Counted from the first letter of the stretch, positions 33,268 to 43,294 are shown. The stretch: 64,000 nt of DNA from Cellvibrio sp. PSBB006 (GCF_002162135.1 NZ_CP021382.1:2478001-2542000); one strand, 5' to 3'. The notes: a model not told the origin generated them from the sequence alone. Translations and numbers: made by a program.

Positions 33268-34784
33268 GGTGTTAGCTCTCCCGATGTGTCTTCCGCATCC
33301 GTGTCTGTTTCAACCGCTTGCCCAACTGCAAAATAAGGTGTGAGTGGCTGGATGTTCTCTACACAGCCTGTTTCCAGTGTTTCTGCGCTGGCGCGCTGGA
33401 TAAATTGGGCAATCAATTGCGCTACACAACCGTCGTGGGTGATTGAGTGATGACCGCCGGGAGCAATCAAATGACGCGCCTGCGATAAATGCTGGCCGAC
33501 TTGCTCGGCCCAGCGTGGCGGCGTGACCGGATCGCGCCGGCCGGACAACATCAAGGTGGGAATATCGCTTTCAATTGGCGTGAAATAGTTTTCATCCAGC
33601 GGATAACGCGGCCAGATCTCGCACACGTCCGCAAAAGCGGTTGCCAGATTGGCCGACAAAAAATCCACCGAAGCCTCGGTGCGCGACTGGTACTGTGGAT
33701 AATCTTCGTTGCACAACACGGTGAAATGCATTCCGTAACTGATACCCATTAATTCCGTTTGTTCACCGGCCATCACAATCAACGATGCCAGCAAGTCATA
33801 GTTGTCATCCTGTGCATTGCTGATAGCCAGCGGTAGCAGCACCGACAAATCGCGCGTGTAAAGCGCCATGCGAATCATCGACGCAAAAATCTGGTGATTC
33901 ATCGACAAGGTAAAAGGCGCCTGGGTACGAGGATGCGCAACGGTGACCTCCACCGGTTGTTCCGCCAATCGTTGCGCGATGCTTTCGGCATTGCGCAACA
34001 CATCACCGAATTTTTCTGCACAAGCGTCCATCGCACTGCACTGCTCGCTCAGTAAACGCAGCGAGGCCAAAGCGTCTTCTCCGCCGTGCCAGGGCAAGGC
34101 AATATTGACCGGTGCGACACCATCCAAAATGCTGCTGCGCGTTGCCTCCGGATAGCGGCGCATATATTCCAGTGCAACGCGTGTACCGTAGGAAACGCCC
34201 CACACATTAATACGCTGATAACCTAACACCTGCCGCACGGTGTCGAGATCCTGCACGGCGTAAGGCGTAGTGTAAAACTGCAACTGTTCACCCAGTTTTT
34301 CTGCGCAAGCTTGCACGATGGTTTTTAAGCGCTGCTGTTGTTCGAGCAATGACAACTGGTAATGAACCTCATCAAACTCTGCACATTCCAGCGGGTTGGA
34401 TTTTCCTGTGCCGCGCTGATCGATAAAAACAATATCGCGATTTTTTCTGACTTCGTTGAAGGTGTAGAAAATATGCTCCGCGATCTCCACTGCGGATTGG
34501 CCGGGACCGCCGGCAATGATAAACAGCGGGTCAGGCTGTGGGGTCGGATTAATCGCCGGTAAACGCAAAACATTCAAACCAATCTCGCGGCTGTTCGCAT
34601 CCTGCGGATTTTCTTTTACGTGCAGGACGCCGCATTGTGCATTTTGTACAATCGGCGGCTTTCCGGTTTCGGAAAAATCCGGGCACGCCGTTAGCAACCC
34701 TTGAGTGATCGGTGACTCCTCTACCGACGGGTTATCGCAACTCGCCAGGAAGACACTCAACAGTGCAACAGGGATGATTCGCAT
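33264..34784 (-). CDS. Alpha/beta hydrolase lipoprotein (proline iminopeptidase/TAP-like)
   Basis: This is a 506-residue protein. It starts MRIIPVALLSVFLASC after GGAGC, giving a lipobox Cys16. Motifs: FIIAGGPGQSA, DIVFIDQRGTGKSNPLEC, the nucleophile elbow GVSYGT with Ser at about 198, SGRRDPVTPP for the acid, and GGHHSITHDGC for the His. The C-terminus has TAP-C-like features. It probably cleaves peptides or esters in the periplasm. An alternative ATG at 34802 overlaps the GntR gene. It belongs to a five-gene operon with an exporter. Confidence 0.88.
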   Translation of the reverse strand: MRIIPVALLSVFLASCDNPSVEESPITQGLLTACPDFSETGKPPIVQNAQCGVLHVKENPQDANSREIGLNVLRLPAINPTPQPDPLFIIAGGPGQSAVEIAEHIFYTFNEVRKNRDIVFIDQRGTGKSNPLECAEFDEVHYQLSLLEQQQRLKTIVQACAEKLGEQLQFYTTPYAVQDLDTVRQVLGYQRINVWGVSYGTRVALEYMRRYPEATRSSILDGVAPVNIALPWHGGEDALASLRLLSEQCSAMDACAEKFGDVLRNAESIAQRLAEQPVEVTVAHPRTQAPFTLSMNHQIFASMIRMALYTRDLSVLLPLAISNAQDDNYDLLASLIVMAGEQTELMGISYGMHFTVLCNEDYPQYQSRTEASVDFLSANLATAFADVCEIWPRYPLDENYFTPIESDIPTLMLSGRRDPVTPPRWAEQVGQHLSQARHLIAPGGHHSITHDGCVAQLIAQFIQRASAETLETGCVENIQPLTPYFAVGQAVETDTDAEDTSGELTP

Positions 34785-34798
34785 AGGTGCTCCTTGCT

Positions 34799-35176
34799 TC
34801 ATGATGATGGCTTCAATAATTGTTTACTTAACGCATCCAGTAACATTTGATCAGATACCTCCAACTGCCGCGCAGCCAGAATAAGTTGTTCCAATTGCGG
34901 CGCAAGCCGCTCAATACGTTTATTCGCTGTCTCACGGGTTTTTAATGCCGCAACCTGCATCGGCTTGCCTTGCTGACGCACCAGTAAACCTTCGCGTTGC
35001 AACAACCCGTAGGCTTTGGAGATGGTCATGGGATTCACCGAATGCGTAAGCGCAAGATCGCGCACCGATGGCAAAGCATCGCCTTTTTTTAACTGCCCAC
35101 TGGCGATCATGCGTTTGATCTGCTCAACCAGTTGCCGATAAATCGGTATATCGGAATGTGGATCGAGGATGAACAT
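34799..35176 (-). CDS. GntR/YtrA-subfamily transcriptional regulator
   Basis: This is a 125-residue protein. The N-terminal winged helix reads DIPIYRQLVEQIKRMIASGQLKKGDALPSVRDLALTHSVNP, MTISKAYGLLQREGLL. The C-terminal part is a short helical tail of about 50 residues, the size expected of the YtrA subfamily, which usually controls its own ABC transporter operon. It lies between the CPBP protease and hydrolase genes, so it is the likely regulator of this operon. Confidence 0.93.
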   Translation of the reverse strand: MFILDPHSDIPIYRQLVEQIKRMIASGQLKKGDALPSVRDLALTHSVNPMTISKAYGLLQREGLLVRQQGKPMQVAALKTRETANKRIERLAPQLEQLILAARQLEVSDQMLLDALSKQLLKPSS

Positions 35177-35191
35177 TGTTGTGTTTCCGCC

Positions 35192-36031
35192 TCAGAGCAT
35201 GCCCAAATAAATAATCGTGACCGTTGCCACCAGATTGTTGGCGGCATGAATGGCCAAAGGCACCCAGATTGAACCGGATTTCTCGCGCGCAAGGCCGAGG
35301 ATAAGCGACAGCACGAAAATCATCGACAGGTAAATCCAGTTGTATTGGCTGAGGTGTAACGCGGTAAATAGCAGCGAGGTTAACAAGAGCGTGCCGGATA
35401 ACCCCAGGCGGCTGTGGCGCCAGGCTTTAAACAGATAGCCGCGAAAGATTAATTCTTCCAGCAGCGGTGCTCCAATCACCAATACCAGTGCCACACCGAA
35501 ATGCTGGCTGCCATTGAGGGAACGCATAAAATCGCCCGGGTCCACGTCCGCCAGCAAGTTGATGACATAAGTAATGGCGAGATAAGCGAGCCATATCAGC
35601 ATCCACACTGCCAGGCTTTGCACAGCAAACCCCCGGAACCCCAGGGTGACAGACCAATGCTGTGTGCGGAAGTGGGCCACAGCCGCAATCACTGGCAACA
35701 GGATCAGGCATTGCAACAAGTACAAACCCGCCAGCCCGTTGGGCTGCCCCAAATGTTCCTGAATCATGACTTCTATTTGCGCGGGATCAGGCAACGCGAC
35801 GCCTTGCACAGCGGATTGATAGCCGAGCACCGCGCCATAACCCACCACGTAAAAGACGGCGGAAGCAAAAAACAACACCAGAAAAAGCAGCAGCCAACCA
35901 AATGATGGCCCGACCCGCGGCAACTGTTGCGGAACGGGTGGAGAAGCCGGAGCTTGCGGCGTAAGGGGAGGTTCAGGTGCGTTTGCAGAGGAGGAGTCTG
36001 GATTGATGATGTCGAGCGATGAGTCATTCAT
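35192..36031 (-). CDS. CPBP-family intramembrane metalloprotease
   Basis: The protein is 279 residues: a Pro/Ala-rich cytoplasmic N-terminus, then about seven membrane helices. The CPBP motifs are present: LLEELIFRGYLFKAW (EExxxR), FTALHLSQYNW and a final HAANNLVA. The family includes CAAX proteases and bacteriocin self-immunity proteins. It is the first gene of the operon with GntR, hydrolase and ABC genes. Confidence 0.92.
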   Translation of the reverse strand: MNDSSLDIINPDSSSANAPEPPLTPQAPASPPVPQQLPRVGPSFGWLLLFLVLFFASAVFYVVGYGAVLGYQSAVQGVALPDPAQIEVMIQEHLGQPNGLAGLYLLQCLILLPVIAAVAHFRTQHWSVTLGFRGFAVQSLAVWMLIWLAYLAITYVINLLADVDPGDFMRSLNGSQHFGVALVLVIGAPLLEELIFRGYLFKAWRHSRLGLSGTLLLTSLLFTALHLSQYNWIYLSMIFVLSLILGLAREKSGSIWVPLAIHAANNLVATVTIIYLGML

Positions 36032-36150
36032 AAGCGAGTCCCTGACAAATTATGGTTGGAAATAGTCTTAACCGATGACGCCTGTTCAGGCGTATCAGAA
36101 CACTAATACACATAAGTCGGGAATGCAAAAATTTTATTTTGTCCTGCAAT

Positions 36151-36175
36151 AAAAAAGCCCGGCGTTAAACCGGGC
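36151..36175 (-). terminator. Terminator after the DUF4397 lipoprotein gene
   Basis: On the minus strand GCCCGG and CCGGGC close a short TTTAACG loop (plus-strand 36157-36175) and a T6 run follows (plus-strand A-run 36151-36156). Confidence 0.85.
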
Positions 36176-36202
36176 CAAGAGGAGACGTTATTCCGGAAAA
36201 AA

Positions 36203-39022
36203 TCAGGGAGCAAGACCATCCAGGCCGATAACCCCCAGGGGTATCGTCAAACCGGCACCATCGCGAGCGATAGCGGTGTAGATACCGCCAGCGGCAAAGT
36301 CGAGGGTTGCACTGATCGCCGCCGTGGTAGTGCCGGTAGGCGTAATCACCACATCGTATTCACCGGCGGCCAGGGAGACATAACCGGTCTCTGCCTTGAA
36401 GGGCACATCGGCAAACGCAGGCTCGGCGGAGGTAATCGCCGTACCGGCAGGCACCACGTAGATATCCACATTACCGGCCAGGGTAGAGCCGTGAACCAGA
36501 CGTACGCGCGCCTCGGTAGCCACGGAACGGTTGTTATCGGTCAGCAGCAGCGGCTCGATATCCGCCAGGGCACCGACGGCCAACAAGCTGTAGGCCATAC
36601 CATTGCCCAAGGCCACATCGGCATCGATCACCGCCGGGGTCAGGGTACCGGTGGCGGTTACCTTGAAGTTGTAGGTATCGGCAGCCAGGTTGACGTAGCC
36701 GGTCGCATCCGGGAACGCCAGGTTACTGATAGCCGCTGAACCGGCATTGTTAACGATCACATCAACCGCAGGCGCGTCGGCTGACGCATGTACAACGCGC
36801 AGGTCAGCACCGGCCATAGCGTCCGAAAGAATCGTCACATCATCGCCATCCAATACCGCCAATTGAATCGGTGAGTCACCGGTGCCAACATTCGGCACCG
36901 CGCCGATCAACAGATCCTTACCACCCATCAAGGGCACTTCACCGGAATCAAACACCACGGTGTTGTCTGCCAGGGTGACCCGAATCTGGTAAGTCCCTGC
37001 ATCCACCTCTACCGGGCCAAGGGTTTCCTTGAACACGAAACTGCCCAGCTCGGTCGCGCCCGCAAGGTCAGCGCCAGGCGCGGTCACGAAGACTTTCACT
37101 TCCGGCGCGGCAGCGGCCAGGTGAGCGACGCGCACGCGCACTTTGCTGCCGTCCATCAACTTGCCGTCGTCTTCCAATACCAGAGGTTCGATGTCCGCCA
37201 CGGTATTAACCGCGATGACGTCGTAGTTCATATCGGTCATGAAATCGAGATTGGCCGGGCCAATCACCACGGCATTGCCACCGGGGATAATCCCTTCTAC
37301 AGCAATTTCGTAGGTGCCTTCATCCAGGGCGAGGTAGCCGGTAGATTCCTGGTAATCCAGCTCCTCTACCGCGACAGCGCCATCAACCCAGAGGTTGACC
37401 ATGGGCGCATCGGCGGAGGCATGGAATACCCGAACCATCGCCTGCATAGGTGCCAGGCCGTCCAGTGCAATCACACCCAGCGGGGCGATCAAACCGGCAC
37501 CGTCACGGGCTACAGCGGTGTACACACCACCGGCTTCCAGATCCAGGGTCACCATGATGGCCTGGGTTTCCGGCGCACCGGCCGGGGTAATAATCACATC
37601 ATAAGCACCCGCGGCCAGGGAAACATAGCCGGTGTCAGCCTTGAAGGGCACGTCGGCAAACGCCGGGGCATTGGTGCCGATAGGTGTGCCTTCCGGCAGT
37701 ACATATATGTCCACATTACCCGCCAGAGTGGAGCCATGTACCAGGCGCACCTTGGCTTCAGTCGCCACCGAACGGTTGTCATCAGTCAAGACGAGGGGTT
37801 CGATATCGGCCAGCGCACCAACCGCCAGCAGCGTATAGGCAGCGCCATTCGCCAGGGTGAGATCCGCATCGATAACCACCGGCTCAGTTGCTGCATTGGG
37901 GGTTACCTTGAAGTTGTAATCACCGCCAGGGAGATTCAGGTAATTGGTGGTATCGGGGAACGCCAGGTTGGCGATAGCCGGTGTGTCGCCATCATTGGCG
38001 GTAACATCGACAGCAGGCGCATCGGCGGATGCGTGGACCACACGCAGGTCAGCACCGGCAGAGGCGTCAGACAGTATCGCGACTTCACCGCCGTCCAGAA
38101 CGGCCAGCTCAATGGGCGAATCACCGGTGCCCACATTCGGTACTGCACCAATCAGCAGGTCTTTACCCGCAGCCAGGGACACAGTGCCCGAGTCGTACAC
38201 CAGAGTATCGTCCATCAGCGTTACGCGAATGCGGTAATCGCCGGCAGCTACTTCGACCGGGCCGAGAGTGTCCTTGAACATGAAACTGCCCAAGGGCTCT
38301 GTGCCGGCAATCTCGGCATCCGGAGCGGTAACAAAGACTTTCACTTCCGGCGCGGCGTGTGCCAGATGCGCTACGCGGACCCGCACCATGGACTCATCGC
38401 TCAGGCTGCCGGTATCGCTTAACACCAGCGGCTCAATAGCATCAACACTGTTAACTGCGATGATGTCGTAATCGGTGCTACCCATAAATTCCAGATCAAC
38501 CGGGCCAATTACCACCGCGTTACCGCCAGGAATGATGCCCTCTACAGCGATCTCATAGGTATCTTCCGGTACGGTCAGATAGCCGGTGGATTCCTGATAG
38601 TCGACCATCTCGGCAGCCACTTCACCATTTACCCAGATATTCACCTTGGGGGCGTTGGAGGATGCATGGAATACCCGCACCATGGCGTTCTCCGGCGGGG
38701 GTGCCGTCACAGTAACTGTCGCACTGGCAGACCGCCTGTCATCAGCCTCGCTGGTAGCGACAACCGTGTAAGTGCCCGCTGTCATGGGAGCGGTGTACAC
38801 ACCGCTGGCGGAGATACTGCCACCGCCGGACTCTTCAACAGACCAGGTTACTGCGCGGTTACTGGTACCGGTCACGGATGCTGTGAAGGTTTGCGTTCCG
38901 CCCGTCACCACAGAAGCTGTGGTCGGTGAAATATTGACTCTAACGCGTGGGTCATCATCGCCGGAACAGGCGACCATGAACACGCACATCAACAACACAC
39001 TGAATAGCGCTCTTATGTTCAT
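36203..39022 (-). CDS. DUF4397-repeat lipoprotein with internal duplication
   Basis: This is a 939-residue protein. The start MNIRALFSVLLMCVFMVAC has AAAGGA before it and a lipobox Cys19. An Ig-like (BIG-type) domain (about 28-105) has SPTTASVVTGGTQTFTASV. Eight DUF4397-like modules follow in two sets of four; each set has the order MVRVFHAS, VRVRVAHLA, LRVVHASADAP, VRLVHGSTLAGNVDIYV. Each set is about 410 residues and the two sets are highly alike. It is likely a long surface-anchored binding or structural protein. No catalytic motif is visible. Confidence 0.88.
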   Translation of the reverse strand: MNIRALFSVLLMCVFMVACSGDDDPRVRVNISPTTASVVTGGTQTFTASVTGTSNRAVTWSVEESGGGSISASGVYTAPMTAGTYTVVATSEADDRRSASATVTVTAPPPENAMVRVFHASSNAPKVNIWVNGEVAAEMVDYQESTGYLTVPEDTYEIAVEGIIPGGNAVVIGPVDLEFMGSTDYDIIAVNSVDAIEPLVLSDTGSLSDESMVRVRVAHLAHAAPEVKVFVTAPDAEIAGTEPLGSFMFKDTLGPVEVAAGDYRIRVTLMDDTLVYDSGTVSLAAGKDLLIGAVPNVGTGDSPIELAVLDGGEVAILSDASAGADLRVVHASADAPAVDVTANDGDTPAIANLAFPDTTNYLNLPGGDYNFKVTPNAATEPVVIDADLTLANGAAYTLLAVGALADIEPLVLTDDNRSVATEAKVRLVHGSTLAGNVDIYVLPEGTPIGTNAPAFADVPFKADTGYVSLAAGAYDVIITPAGAPETQAIMVTLDLEAGGVYTAVARDGAGLIAPLGVIALDGLAPMQAMVRVFHASADAPMVNLWVDGAVAVEELDYQESTGYLALDEGTYEIAVEGIIPGGNAVVIGPANLDFMTDMNYDVIAVNTVADIEPLVLEDDGKLMDGSKVRVRVAHLAAAAPEVKVFVTAPGADLAGATELGSFVFKETLGPVEVDAGTYQIRVTLADNTVVFDSGEVPLMGGKDLLIGAVPNVGTGDSPIQLAVLDGDDVTILSDAMAGADLRVVHASADAPAVDVIVNNAGSAAISNLAFPDATGYVNLAADTYNFKVTATGTLTPAVIDADVALGNGMAYSLLAVGALADIEPLLLTDNNRSVATEARVRLVHGSTLAGNVDIYVVPAGTAITSAEPAFADVPFKAETGYVSLAAGEYDVVITPTGTTTAAISATLDFAAGGIYTAIARDGAGLTIPLGVIGLDGLAP
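36206..38690. repeat. Tandem 1.24-kb intragenic duplication
   Basis: The two halves of the DUF4397 gene, about 36206-37445 and 37446-38690, encode the same four-module series with most residues shared. Long identical DNA stretches exist between them, for example around the IIPGGNAVVIGP and GSTLAGNVDIYV coding parts. Confidence 0.8.
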
Positions 39023-39329
39023 TATCCTTTCCTCAAAGTGCTGATGGGTGATCAACAAGTGCATTGATCGGTGGGAGATGGGGGATGAAATACGTCAGGC
39101 TGCTCATCCCGATTAACTGACTCGGCCATTTACGGCGCGATTTTTTTTGTAGATCACAATTCGGAAAGGAAAAAAAGCGCTATGTATGAATTTAACGTAC
39201 CACTGAAAAATCTTTATTTTTGGTGGCGGTTGATTGATCTGTTCTAAGAGGCGGAGCGTAATTAGTGGGCTATTTCTTCACCTTATCGGGTGTTTAACTT
39301 CAACCAATCAGCGATAATCGAGGCATTGC
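39023..39329. promoter_or_regulatory. Divergent region with possible ECF-type promoter
   Basis: This 307-base gap separates the divergent DUF4397 and sigma-factor genes. TGATCT at 39235-39240 and CGTA at 39257-39260 are 16 bases apart. They resemble promoters of the RpoE/ChrR (ECF11) group (TGATCC...CGTA), which would give autoregulation. The match is short and unproven. Confidence 0.35.
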
Positions 39330-39935
39330 ATGTTAACCACCAAGGCAAAGCCAATGAACGAGAGGAACGCAACCAAGGCCGACGACCAGGATTGGCCTGC
39401 CCTGCTCGCCCGCGTCGCGCAACACGGGGACAGAGACGCCTTTCGTAAGATTTACAGCTATTTTGCTCCGCGCATAAAGGCCTACGCCATTAATCAGGGA
39501 TTTGGTCAGCACGCCGAGGTTTTAGTACAGGAAGTTATGACCAATGTCTGGCGCAATGCCGATAAGTACAGCGAAGCCCTTGCCTCCGTATCCACCTGGA
39601 TCTTCACCATTTCGCGCAACCAGCGCATTGATCTGCTGCGCAAGATGAACCGTACCAAAGCGGAAGTTGTTATCGAGACGGAAGAGCTGTGGCAGATTCC
39701 GATGGAAGACACCACCGTGCGCTCCATTCAAAATGCATCAACGGAAAAATGTATTCGTGAATCTATCGACACCTTGCCGGAAGAACAAATGATTGCTGTG
39801 CGCAAGGTTTATTACGAAGGAAAAACCCATCAGGAAGTGGCGGAGGAACTGAATATTCCCTTGGGAACACTGAAAGGTCGATTGCGCCTTTCGCTGAAAA
39901 AATTACGCGTTATGTTAGAGGCAACAGAGTTATGA
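39330..39935 (+). CDS. rpoE: ECF RNA polymerase sigma factor (RpoE/ChrR group)
   Basis: This is a 201-residue sigma factor. Region 2 reads ALLARVAQHGDRDAFRKIYSY, VLVQEVMTNVWRNADKY, STWIFTISRNQRIDLLRK. Region 4 reads IDTLPEEQMIAVRKVYYEGK, THQEVAEELNIPLGTLKGRL. There is no region 3, as usual for ECF factors. The next gene, overlapping by ATGA, is a ChrR-like anti-sigma factor. In Rhodobacter this pair responds to singlet oxygen. The ATG at 39330 has GAGG at a good distance; a second ATG is at 39354. Confidence 0.93.
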   Translation: MLTTKAKPMNERNATKADDQDWPALLARVAQHGDRDAFRKIYSYFAPRIKAYAINQGFGQHAEVLVQEVMTNVWRNADKYSEALASVSTWIFTISRNQRIDLLRKMNRTKAEVVIETEELWQIPMEDTTVRSIQNASTEKCIRESIDTLPEEQMIAVRKVYYEGKTHQEVAEELNIPLGTLKGRLRLSLKKLRVMLEATEL

Positions 39936-40612
39936 GCGCGCATCACCCCGACGATATGGTATTGCTTGATTATGCAGCCGGTAGCTTATCGCTACCCTAC
40001 GCGCTGGCCGTATCGGTCCACTTATGCTTTTGCAGCCACTGCCGCAACCAGCTGAAAAAATTGAACAGCATCGGCGGCGTGCTATTGGAAAACACCAAGC
40101 CAGCCAGTTTGGAAGATGATGCTTTTGATCAGTTAATGGTGCAACTCGAAAGCGACGATAAGGGAAATACTGAAACAATAATCGCCGAGAACCTTGCGAC
40201 AGAAGCGCGATCGGCACCGAAAAAAGACATCACCAATCCACTGTTGTCCTATTTACCGGCTCCACTACAGAATCTGCCCTGGCAGCAGCAGACGCGGGAA
40301 ATCAGCAAATATGATTTGACCAGCATTATTAACGTAAGTGGTTTTCAGGTCGCCTTGCAAAAGATTACCGCCGGAGCAAAAGTGCCGGTGCATACGCACA
40401 AAGGCCATGAGCTGACCGTGATATTGCACGGTGGTTTTTCTGATGAACTGGGGGTTTATCACGCGGGTGATTTTATTGCACGCGATGGCAGCCACAAACA
40501 CAGCCCGACCGCATTACAAAATGAAGACTGTATTTGCCTGACAGTGTTGGATGCGCCGATTAAATTTACCGGTTGGCAACGTATTTTTAATCCATTTATG
40601 GCGTGGCATTAA
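39932..40612 (+). CDS. chrR: ChrR-type zinc anti-sigma factor with cupin domain
   Basis: This is a 226-residue protein. The N-terminal zinc anti-sigma domain has H4/H5 and HLCFCSHC (H30-x3-C34-x2-C37), as in ChrR. The C-terminal cupin has PVHTHKGHE (H154, H156, E160) and GSHKH (H188/H190), matching the second metal site that senses singlet oxygen or organic peroxides in ChrR. It would hold the upstream sigma factor inactive in the cytoplasm until the stress signal. The start overlaps the sigma gene stop. Confidence 0.93.
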   Translation: MSAHHPDDMVLLDYAAGSLSLPYALAVSVHLCFCSHCRNQLKKLNSIGGVLLENTKPASLEDDAFDQLMVQLESDDKGNTETIIAENLATEARSAPKKDITNPLLSYLPAPLQNLPWQQQTREISKYDLTSIINVSGFQVALQKITAGAKVPVHTHKGHELTVILHGGFSDELGVYHAGDFIARDGSHKHSPTALQNEDCICLTVLDAPIKFTGWQRIFNPFMAWH

Positions 40613-40654
40613 CACGTTTCAAGTTAGCCCCATAAATAAAAACTTAGCCCATAA

Positions 40655-40684
40655 ATAAAAACGCCCGCAGAGCGGGCGTTTTTA
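40655..40684. terminator. Bidirectional terminator between chrR and pnp
   Basis: ACGCCCGC (40661-40668) and GCGGGCGT (40672-40679) pair over AGA, with A-rich bases before and T-rich bases after, so it works on both strands for the convergent genes. A small duplication of about 19 bases (TTAGCCCATAAATAAAAAC) lies just upstream. Confidence 0.9.
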
Positions 40685-40706
40685 TTTATCTTGCAAAACC
40701 GCTTGA

Positions 40707-42833
40707 TTACTCAGCAGCCTCTTCAACATTTGATGCAGAACCATTCTCGTCGGCCACAGCTTCCTTGATCGAAAGCTTGATACGACCGCGTTGATCCACA
40801 TCCAGACATTTCACCTTCACTACCTGACCTTCTTTCAGATAGTCGCTGACGTTGTTAACACGCTCGTCGGCGATTTGTGAGATGTGCACCAGACCGTCTT
40901 TGCCCGGCAGGAAGTTAACGAATGCGCCGAAGTCTACGATACGCACAACGGTACCTTCATAGATCGCACCGATTTCTGCTTCAGCCACGATGCTCTCGAT
41001 ACGCAAGATAGCCTCTTTGAGGTTCTCACCGTTGTCAGCATAAATCTTCACTGTGCCGTTATCATCGATGTCGATAGAAGAACCGGTTTCTTCAGTAATT
41101 GCACGGATAGTAGCGCCGCCCTTACCGATGATGTCGCGGATCTTATCCGGATGAACCTTGATGGTTTCAAAGCGCGGCGCAGTATCGCTGATAGTGGAAC
41201 GCGGCTTGGAGATAACCTTGTTCATTTCAGCGAGGATATGCAAACGTGCATGCAATGCCTGCTCAAGGGCGATCTCCATGATCTCTTCGGTGATGCCTTC
41301 GATCTTGATATCCATCTGCAACGCGGTAACGCCGCTGGTGGTACCGGCCACTTTAAAGTCCATATCGCCCAGGTGATCTTCGTCACCGAGGATATCGGTC
41401 AGTACGGCGAAACCGTTGTCTTCTTTCACCAGGCCCATGGCAATACCGGCAACCGGTGCTTTCAAAGGCACGCCCGCATCCATCAACGCCAGGCTGGAAC
41501 CACACACAGAAGCCATAGAGCTGGAACCGTTGGACTCGGTAATTTCACTTACGACACGCAGGGTGTAAGGGAAGCTATCCTGATCCGGCAACATGGCAGC
41601 AACACCGCGACGCGCCAGGCGACCGTGACCGATTTCGCGGCGACCGGTTGAACCCATACGACCGCACTCACCGACAGAATAAGGCGGGAAGTTGTAATGC
41701 AGCATGAAAGGATCTTTACGCTCGCCTTCCAGTGCATCAATGATCTGTACATCGCGCGCATTACCCAGAGTCGCAACAACCAATGCCTGGGTTTCACCGC
41801 GGGTGAACAATGCAGAGCCGTGAACCCGCGGCAATACACCGACTTCCACTTCAATCGGACGAACTGTTTTATTATCGCGGCCATCAATGCGCGGCTCGCC
41901 GGCCACGATGCGCGAACGCACGATGTTCGACTCTACGCGACCAAACATGTCTTTAACATCATCAGCTGAAACACCAGCTTCTTCATTAACCAGTTCTGCA
42001 ACAGCCTGGGTGCGCAGTTCTGACAAACGATCATAGCGCTTGGCCTTGTCAGTGATGCGGTATGCCACGCCGATGGAGTCAGCAAAATGCTTTTCTACCG
42101 CTGCTTTCAAATCAGCATTCACAACCGGTGCTTGCCAATCCCAACGCGCCTTGCCTGCATCGCGCGCCAGCTCAACACACGCCTGAATCACCACTTGCAT
42201 CTCCTGGTGCGCATAAAGTACGGCACCAAGCATGATGTCTTCCGGCAATTCTTTTGCTTCAGATTCCACCATCAACACGGCATCTTTGGTACCGGCAACA
42301 ACCATGTCCAATTCGGAGGTAGCCAGTTCCTTGAAGCTCGGGTTGAGCAGATAACCTTGTTCCGTGGTGTAGCCCACGCGTGCACCACCAATGGGACCAT
42401 TAAACGGAATACCGGAAACTGACAGTGCCGCAGAGGTGCCGATCATGGCAGCGATATCCGGATCGTTCACTTTGTCAGTCGACAAAACAGTACAAACAAC
42501 CTGGACTTCGTTCAGGAAACCTTCGGGAAACAGGGGGCGGATGGGACGATCAATCAAACGGGAGGTTAATGTTTCTTTCTCGGATGGACGACCTTCGCGT
42601 TTGAAGAAGCCGCCGGGGATTTTTCCGGCAGCGTAGGCTTTTTCAATATAGTGTACAGATAACGGGAAGAAATCCTGCCCGGGCGATGCCTCTTTCGCGC
42701 CCACAACGGTACATAAAACGGCAGTTTCTCCCATGGTAACCACCACTGCACCGGTAGCCTGGCGCGCGATGCGGCCAGTTTCCAGGGTGACAGTTTGGTT
42801 GCCGTATTGGAATTTTTTAATAATCGGATTCAC
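40707..42833 (-). CDS. pnp: Polynucleotide phosphorylase
   Basis: This is a 708-residue protein starting at GTG. It has two RNase PH cores ([40 protein letters not shown] with [10 protein letters not shown]), the inner helical domain, a KH domain ([20 protein letters not shown]) and an S1 domain ([31 protein letters not shown]). The length equals the family norm. It performs 3'-5' phosphorolytic RNA decay as a trimer and is part of the degradosome in relatives. It lies downstream of rpsO as in most gammaproteobacteria. Confidence 0.98.
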   Translation of the reverse strand: MNPIIKKFQYGNQTVTLETGRIARQATGAVVVTMGETAVLCTVVGAKEASPGQDFFPLSVHYIEKAYAAGKIPGGFFKREGRPSEKETLTSRLIDRPIRPLFPEGFLNEVQVVCTVLSTDKVNDPDIAAMIGTSAALSVSGIPFNGPIGGARVGYTTEQGYLLNPSFKELATSELDMVVAGTKDAVLMVESEAKELPEDIMLGAVLYAHQEMQVVIQACVELARDAGKARWDWQAPVVNADLKAAVEKHFADSIGVAYRITDKAKRYDRLSELRTQAVAELVNEEAGVSADDVKDMFGRVESNIVRSRIVAGEPRIDGRDNKTVRPIEVEVGVLPRVHGSALFTRGETQALVVATLGNARDVQIIDALEGERKDPFMLHYNFPPYSVGECGRMGSTGRREIGHGRLARRGVAAMLPDQDSFPYTLRVVSEITESNGSSSMASVCGSSLALMDAGVPLKAPVAGIAMGLVKEDNGFAVLTDILGDEDHLGDMDFKVAGTTSGVTALQMDIKIEGITEEIMEIALEQALHARLHILAEMNKVISKPRSTISDTAPRFETIKVHPDKIRDIIGKGGATIRAITEETGSSIDIDDNGTVKIYADNGENLKEAILRIESIVAEAEIGAIYEGTVVRIVDFGAFVNFLPGKDGLVHISQIADERVNNVSDYLKEGQVVKVKCLDVDQRGRIKLSIKEAVADENGSASNVEEAAE

Positions 42834-42979
42834 TCTTCTATCCTTTCTTTTGCGTTAACTTTTTACGCGCCTGTAATAAAAACATGTCTTTTAAAAAAAT
42901 ACACAGTAGTGTCATTGCTCCCTGCCAACGCGATATTTCTAAACCCGGATACCGCTGTCGCCGCCTCCTGCGAACTGAA

Positions 42980-43015
42980 TAAAAAAATAAAAAAGTGCCC
43001 GCACTAGGCGGGCAC
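42980..43015 (-). terminator. Terminator between rpsO and pnp
   Basis: On the minus strand GTGCCCGC pairs with GCGGGCAC (plus-strand 42995-43002 and 43008-43015) over a five-base loop. A T-rich tract follows (plus-strand A-run 42980-42994). It can separate rpsO transcripts from pnp. Confidence 0.85.
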
Positions 43016-43024
43016 GGGACAAAC

Positions 43025-43294
43025 TTAACGGCGCAGACCCAATTTTTGAATCAGTGCTGAGTAACGATCAGTATTTTTGCTCTTCAGGTAATCCAACAAT
43101 TTACGACGTTGGTTAACCATGCGGATCAATCCACGACGGGAATGGTGATCGTGCTTGTGACCAGCAAAGTGGTCTTGCAGCTTGTTGATGTTGACCGTCA
43201 ACAGCGCTACTTGCACTTCCGGTGAACCGGTATCACCTTCAGCTTGTTGGTACTCTTTTACTACAGCAGCTTTTTCAACAGCACTCAGTGCCAT
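43025..43294 (-). CDS. rpsO: 30S ribosomal protein S15
   Basis: This 89-residue protein has the standard S15 sequence: [29 protein letters not shown] is centred at residues 38-66, and LGLRR ends the chain. It binds 16S rRNA in the platform and is often autoregulated by its own leader in relatives. It is separated from truB by about 150 bases and from pnp by a terminator. Confidence 0.98.
   Translation of the reverse strand: MALSAVEKAAVVKEYQQAEGDTGSPEVQVALLTVNINKLQDHFAGHKHDHHSRRGLIRMVNQRRKLLDYLKSKNTDRYSALIQKLGLRR

Noticed and set aside
37121..38422. A 433-codon open frame on the plus strand
   Set aside because: It is antisense to the DUF4397 repeat gene. Its length results from the repeat composition, and it has no ribosome site or family features.
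36206..38690. Regular repeats that could suggest a CRISPR array
   Set aside because: The repeats are coding, over 1 kb long and in frame; there are no short repeats with unique spacers and no cas genes.
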